Shown: piece after piece, positions 5,284 through 7,378 of the stretch
How positions within the stretch are numbered: position 1 is the stretch's first letter
How the letters are laid out: every line of letters begins with the position of its first letter
DNA from: an uncultured Collinsella sp.
GTDB lineage: Bacteria > Actinomycetota > Coriobacteriia > Coriobacteriales > Coriobacteriaceae
Assembly (NCBI GenBank): GCA_958438955.1
Contig: CAUBTS010000086.1
Coordinates: 1 to 7,378 of the forward strand
DNA length: 7,378 nucleotides
Direction of reading: 5' to 3'
Notes under the pieces: generated by a model
Told to the model about the DNA's origin: nothing
Databases searched by the model: none
The model's input: only the letters and a program-made list of their open reading frames with translations
Translations under genes and position numbers: made by a program

Positions 5284-6462
5284 TTACTTGCCGTTGACGA
5301 TGCGCTCGACGTCGGAAGCGATCATGAACTCTTCGTCCGTAGGGATGACGAAGATCTTGACCTTGGAATCCTTGGCGGACAGGCACCAAGCGCCGTCGCC
5401 GCGCAGGGCGTTGCGGGCATGGTCCATCTTGACGCCCATAAAGGCCAGACGGTCGGCCACGCCGGCGCGGACAGCCGGAGCGTGCTCGCCGATACCGGCG
5501 GTAAAGACCAGGGTGTCCATGCCGCACATGGAAGTGGCCATCTCGGCGGCCTTGGCGGCAATCTTGTAGACGAACATATCGAAGGCGAGCTGAGCCTCGG
5601 GGTCGCCGGCAGCGGCGAGCTCCTCAACGTTGCGGCAGTCGTTGGTCTTGCCACCGGTCACAGCCAAAAGGCCGGACTTCTTGTTCATCATCTCGTCGAC
5701 CTCGTCGAAGGTGTAGCCGCCTTCGCGCTGCAGGTAGCACACGGTAGCCGGGTCGATGGAGCCGCAGCGGGTGCCCATCATGACACCGTCGAGCGGCGTC
5801 AAGCCCATGGTGGTGTCCATGCACTTGCCGTCCTCGATGGCGCACAGGGAAGCGCCGGAGCCGATGTGGCACACGACGACCTTGCGGGCCTCGCCGTTGG
5901 TCATCTCGGCAACCTTCTTGGAGATGTAGCGGTAGCTGGTGCCGTGGGCGCCGTACTTACGGATGTGCAGCTTGTCACAGACGTCCTTGGGCAGGGCGTA
6001 GGTCTTGGCAACCTCGGGCATGTTGAAGTGGAAAGCGGTGTCGTAGACCGTGACGTTGGGCAAATCGGGATACTGCTCAAGGCAGTACTCGATAACGTTG
6101 GCCTCGGGGTTGTTGTGCAGCGGGGCGAGCGGAGCGACCTCGCGGATCTTGGCAAGGACGTCCTCGTCGACGAGGGAGGAATCGCCAAAGTACCAACCAC
6201 CCTGAACGATACGGTGGCCGATGCCCTCGATCTTGACGCCGTTGGCCTCGAGGTCCTTCAGGACGACCTCGATGGCGACCTTGTGGTCGGGGAACTCGAT
6301 GTTCTCGGTCACCTTCTTGGAACCGTTGGCAGCGTGGGTGAAGGTACCGCCGGTAAAGCAGACGCGCTCGCAGGAGCCCTTTGCGGACACCTTGTGGGAC
6401 TTGGTATCGATGACCTGATACTTAAGGGTCGAAGATCCTGCGTTGACGACCAGAACGTTCAT
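5284..6462 (-). CDS. ackA: Acetate kinase paralogue, copy 2
   Basis: Second acetate kinase family protein, also 392 residues. It aligns with copy 1 without gaps for the first 268 residues (179 identical by my hand count). It keeps Asn7, GHRIVQGG (Arg84), YDTAFH (140-145), DTTMGLTPLDG, MGTRCGSIDPA (Arg232) and IPTDEE (373-378). It departs from the family pattern at three conserved places: HGTSY for HGTSH (173-177), HIGSG for HLGNG (199-203), and GIGEH for GIGEN (323-327). It also has a one-residue insertion near 270. An AGGGAG site four bases before ATG supports the start. The changes could alter kinetics or acyl substrate (propionate or butyrate are possibilities), but nothing in the sequence proves this. 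It is intact, with no sign of decay. Calling it acetate kinase is safe at family level only. Confidence 0.92.
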   Translation of the reverse strand: MNVLVVNAGSSTLKYQVIDTKSHKVSAKGSCERVCFTGGTFTHAANGSKKVTENIEFPDHKVAIEVVLKDLEANGVKIEGIGHRIVQGGWYFGDSSLVDEDVLAKIREVAPLAPLHNNPEANVIEYCLEQYPDLPNVTVYDTAFHFNMPEVAKTYALPKDVCDKLHIRKYGAHGTSYRYISKKVAEMTNGEARKVVVCHIGSGASLCAIEDGKCMDTTMGLTPLDGVMMGTRCGSIDPATVCYLQREGGYTFDEVDEMMNKKSGLLAVTGGKTNDCRNVEELAAAGDPEAQLAFDMFVYKIAAKAAEMATSMCGMDTLVFTAGIGEHAPAVRAGVADRLAFMGVKMDHARNALRGDGAWCLSAKDSKVKIFVIPTDEEFMIASDVERIVNGK

Positions 6463-6515
6463 GTGTCTCCCTACTAACAGGCGGTGTGGCGCCGCCAGGT
6501 TACATACGCTTCAAT

Positions 6516-6549
6516 AATAAACCCAAACGCCCTCGTGCTCGGGTTTATT
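6516..6549 (-). terminator. Probable terminator after the MFS gene
   Basis: AATAAACCC (6516-6524) and GGGTTTATT (6541-6549) form a perfect 9-bp stem with a 16-nt loop, 33 nt after the transporter stop. On the minus strand the stem ends in GGGTTTATTATTG, a T-rich but interrupted tail. The same GGGTTTATT edge occurs in the hairpin at 2536-2558. It would separate the transporter from ackA2, which then needs its own promoter in the remaining 50 bp or upstream of the hairpin. Confidence 0.55.
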
Positions 6550-6582
6550 GCGTTGATATATAAGTTATCGGTGCCCGAATAC

Positions 6583-7378
6583 TCATGGCCTTTGACTTGT
6601 AAGACGAAATAGCGCGGGGATATACACCAGAGAAGAAATCCCAAGCGCAACAAGCAATACGACTCGAATGCCCGCAACGCTACTCAACACGGCGTTGAGC
6701 AGATAGAAAAGAACAGCACCCACCGCCACCATCTGACTTTGAACCGAAATCAGTGAACAGCGCATCGATGAATCGGCAGCATTTTGGAAAACTGAGTATT
6801 TGATTGGGGCAAACAACGAGTACGCAACCGTCTGCAGCACATAGAACACGGGCAGCAAATTAGCCGGAGTAAGAGGAATCAAAAACAAAGCTGTCAATAC
6901 TAAGCGAATGATGCCGCAAATACGCGCAAAACGGCCCTTGTCGACACGAGCAATCACACCGGGCACAATAAACCCTATGGAGGCGGAGGCAAGGAGCTGG
7001 ACCGCAATGGTCACGCCCGAAGCGACGGCATTCATTCCGCGGCCTGCAAGCAACAGTGAAAAGAAGTCTTCCAGAGCGACGAAGGCAAATGCCTGAGAAC
7101 AGTCCATGATGAACGCTGACCGAAGAATGCCATTACCCGCAATAGCAGCACCGATCATCCTCGGGCTCATTCCATGCCCAGGTGTCACCGCAGTACCCTC
7201 TCTTCTCGCCTCAGGAATACAGACAACGACAACCAATGTCAGCACCATTGTGATGATATCGACCGAAAGCCCAATGAGATACGCGCCAGCGGACGAAATG
7301 AAACCGCCCACACAAGCGGAGAGGGCATAAGAGGCATAGAAAACAAATCGCTCAACGACATTAAGTCTTACGAGCTGG
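6583..7378 (-). CDS. MFS transporter, C-terminal part
   Basis: Integral membrane transporter of the major facilitator type, cut by the right edge of the window. The frame stays open from the TGA at 6583-6585 to the edge, about 264 residues. A GTG at 7311 is an internal Val codon, because the upstream in-frame sequence (QLVRLNVVERFVFYASYAL) still reads as a helix. The visible part contains a helix pair, a charged loop (IPEARREG), and then about six hydrophobic segments that end in SLVYIPALFRL, consistent with the last two helices of the N-half plus the whole C-half. The conserved-looking loop ARVDKGRFARICG resembles an inter-helix loop of MFS proteins. The substrate cannot be told; drug or small-molecule efflux is the usual default. 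The gene is noticeably less GC-rich than its neighbours, which may mean later acquisition. A terminator-like hairpin follows it. Confidence 0.8.
   Translation of the reverse strand, partial: QLVRLNVVERFVFYASYALSACVGGFISSAGAYLIGLSVDIITMVLTLVVVVCIPEARREGTAVTPGHGMSPRMIGAAIAGNGILRSAFIMDCSQAFAFVALEDFFSLLLAGRGMNAVASGVTIAVQLLASASIGFIVPGVIARVDKGRFARICGIIRLVLTALFLIPLTPANLLPVFYVLQTVAYSLFAPIKYSVFQNAADSSMRCSLISVQSQMVAVGAVLFYLLNAVLSSVAGIRVVLLVALGISSLVYIPALFRLTSQRP

Noticed and set aside
5278..6477. A 399-codon open frame antisense to ackA2
   Set aside because: Same explanation. The similar antisense frame over both paralogues follows from their shared sense sequence and codon bias.
7309..7311. GTG as the start of the MFS gene
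   Set aside because: The frame remains open and hydrophobic upstream to the window edge, and a start here would remove the N-terminal half of the fold.

Overview
This window looks like chromosomal DNA from a gut coriobacterium, most likely Collinsella or a close relative (Actinomycetota, Coriobacteriia). That placement is inferred from the GC-rich codon use, the protein sequences and the gene neighbourhood; no search was run. It is a metabolic and cell-surface region. I see no insertion sequence, CRISPR array, rRNA or tRNA.

Layout from left to right. Positions 11-120 hold a nested inverted repeat, downstream of a minus-strand family 2 glycosyltransferase (153-1184). That gene overlaps the end of glf, UDP-galactopyranose mutase (1177-2379, minus), by 8 nt, so the pair looks like one small operon for a galactofuranose-containing surface glycan. 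A 231-bp divergent region (2380-2610) with facing, overlapping -10 boxes and several leader hairpins separates glf from pta, phosphate acetyltransferase (2611-3591, plus). A 349-bp convergent gap follows. It holds a second nested inverted repeat with perfect 29-bp arms (3607-3733), about 150 bp I cannot assign, and a strong bidirectional terminator hairpin (3885-3918). Two acetate kinase genes then lie in tandem on the minus strand (3941-5119 and 5284-6462), each with its own ribosome binding site and each followed by a terminator. The right edge carries the C-terminal two thirds or so of an MFS transporter (6583 to beyond 7378, minus).

The central genes form the Pta-AckA route: Pta makes acetyl phosphate from acetyl-CoA, and acetate kinase turns it into acetate and ATP, the main substrate-level ATP step of a fermenter. 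Two things are unusual. First, pta and ackA are convergent rather than in one operon. Second, ackA is duplicated in tandem, and the distal copy (ackA2) has changed three otherwise conserved active-site motif positions that ackA1 keeps.

The most interesting non-coding signal is the pair of nested inverted repeats just downstream of two unrelated genes. They share a layout and short core motifs although their outer arms differ completely, which suggests a family of structured 3'-end elements.
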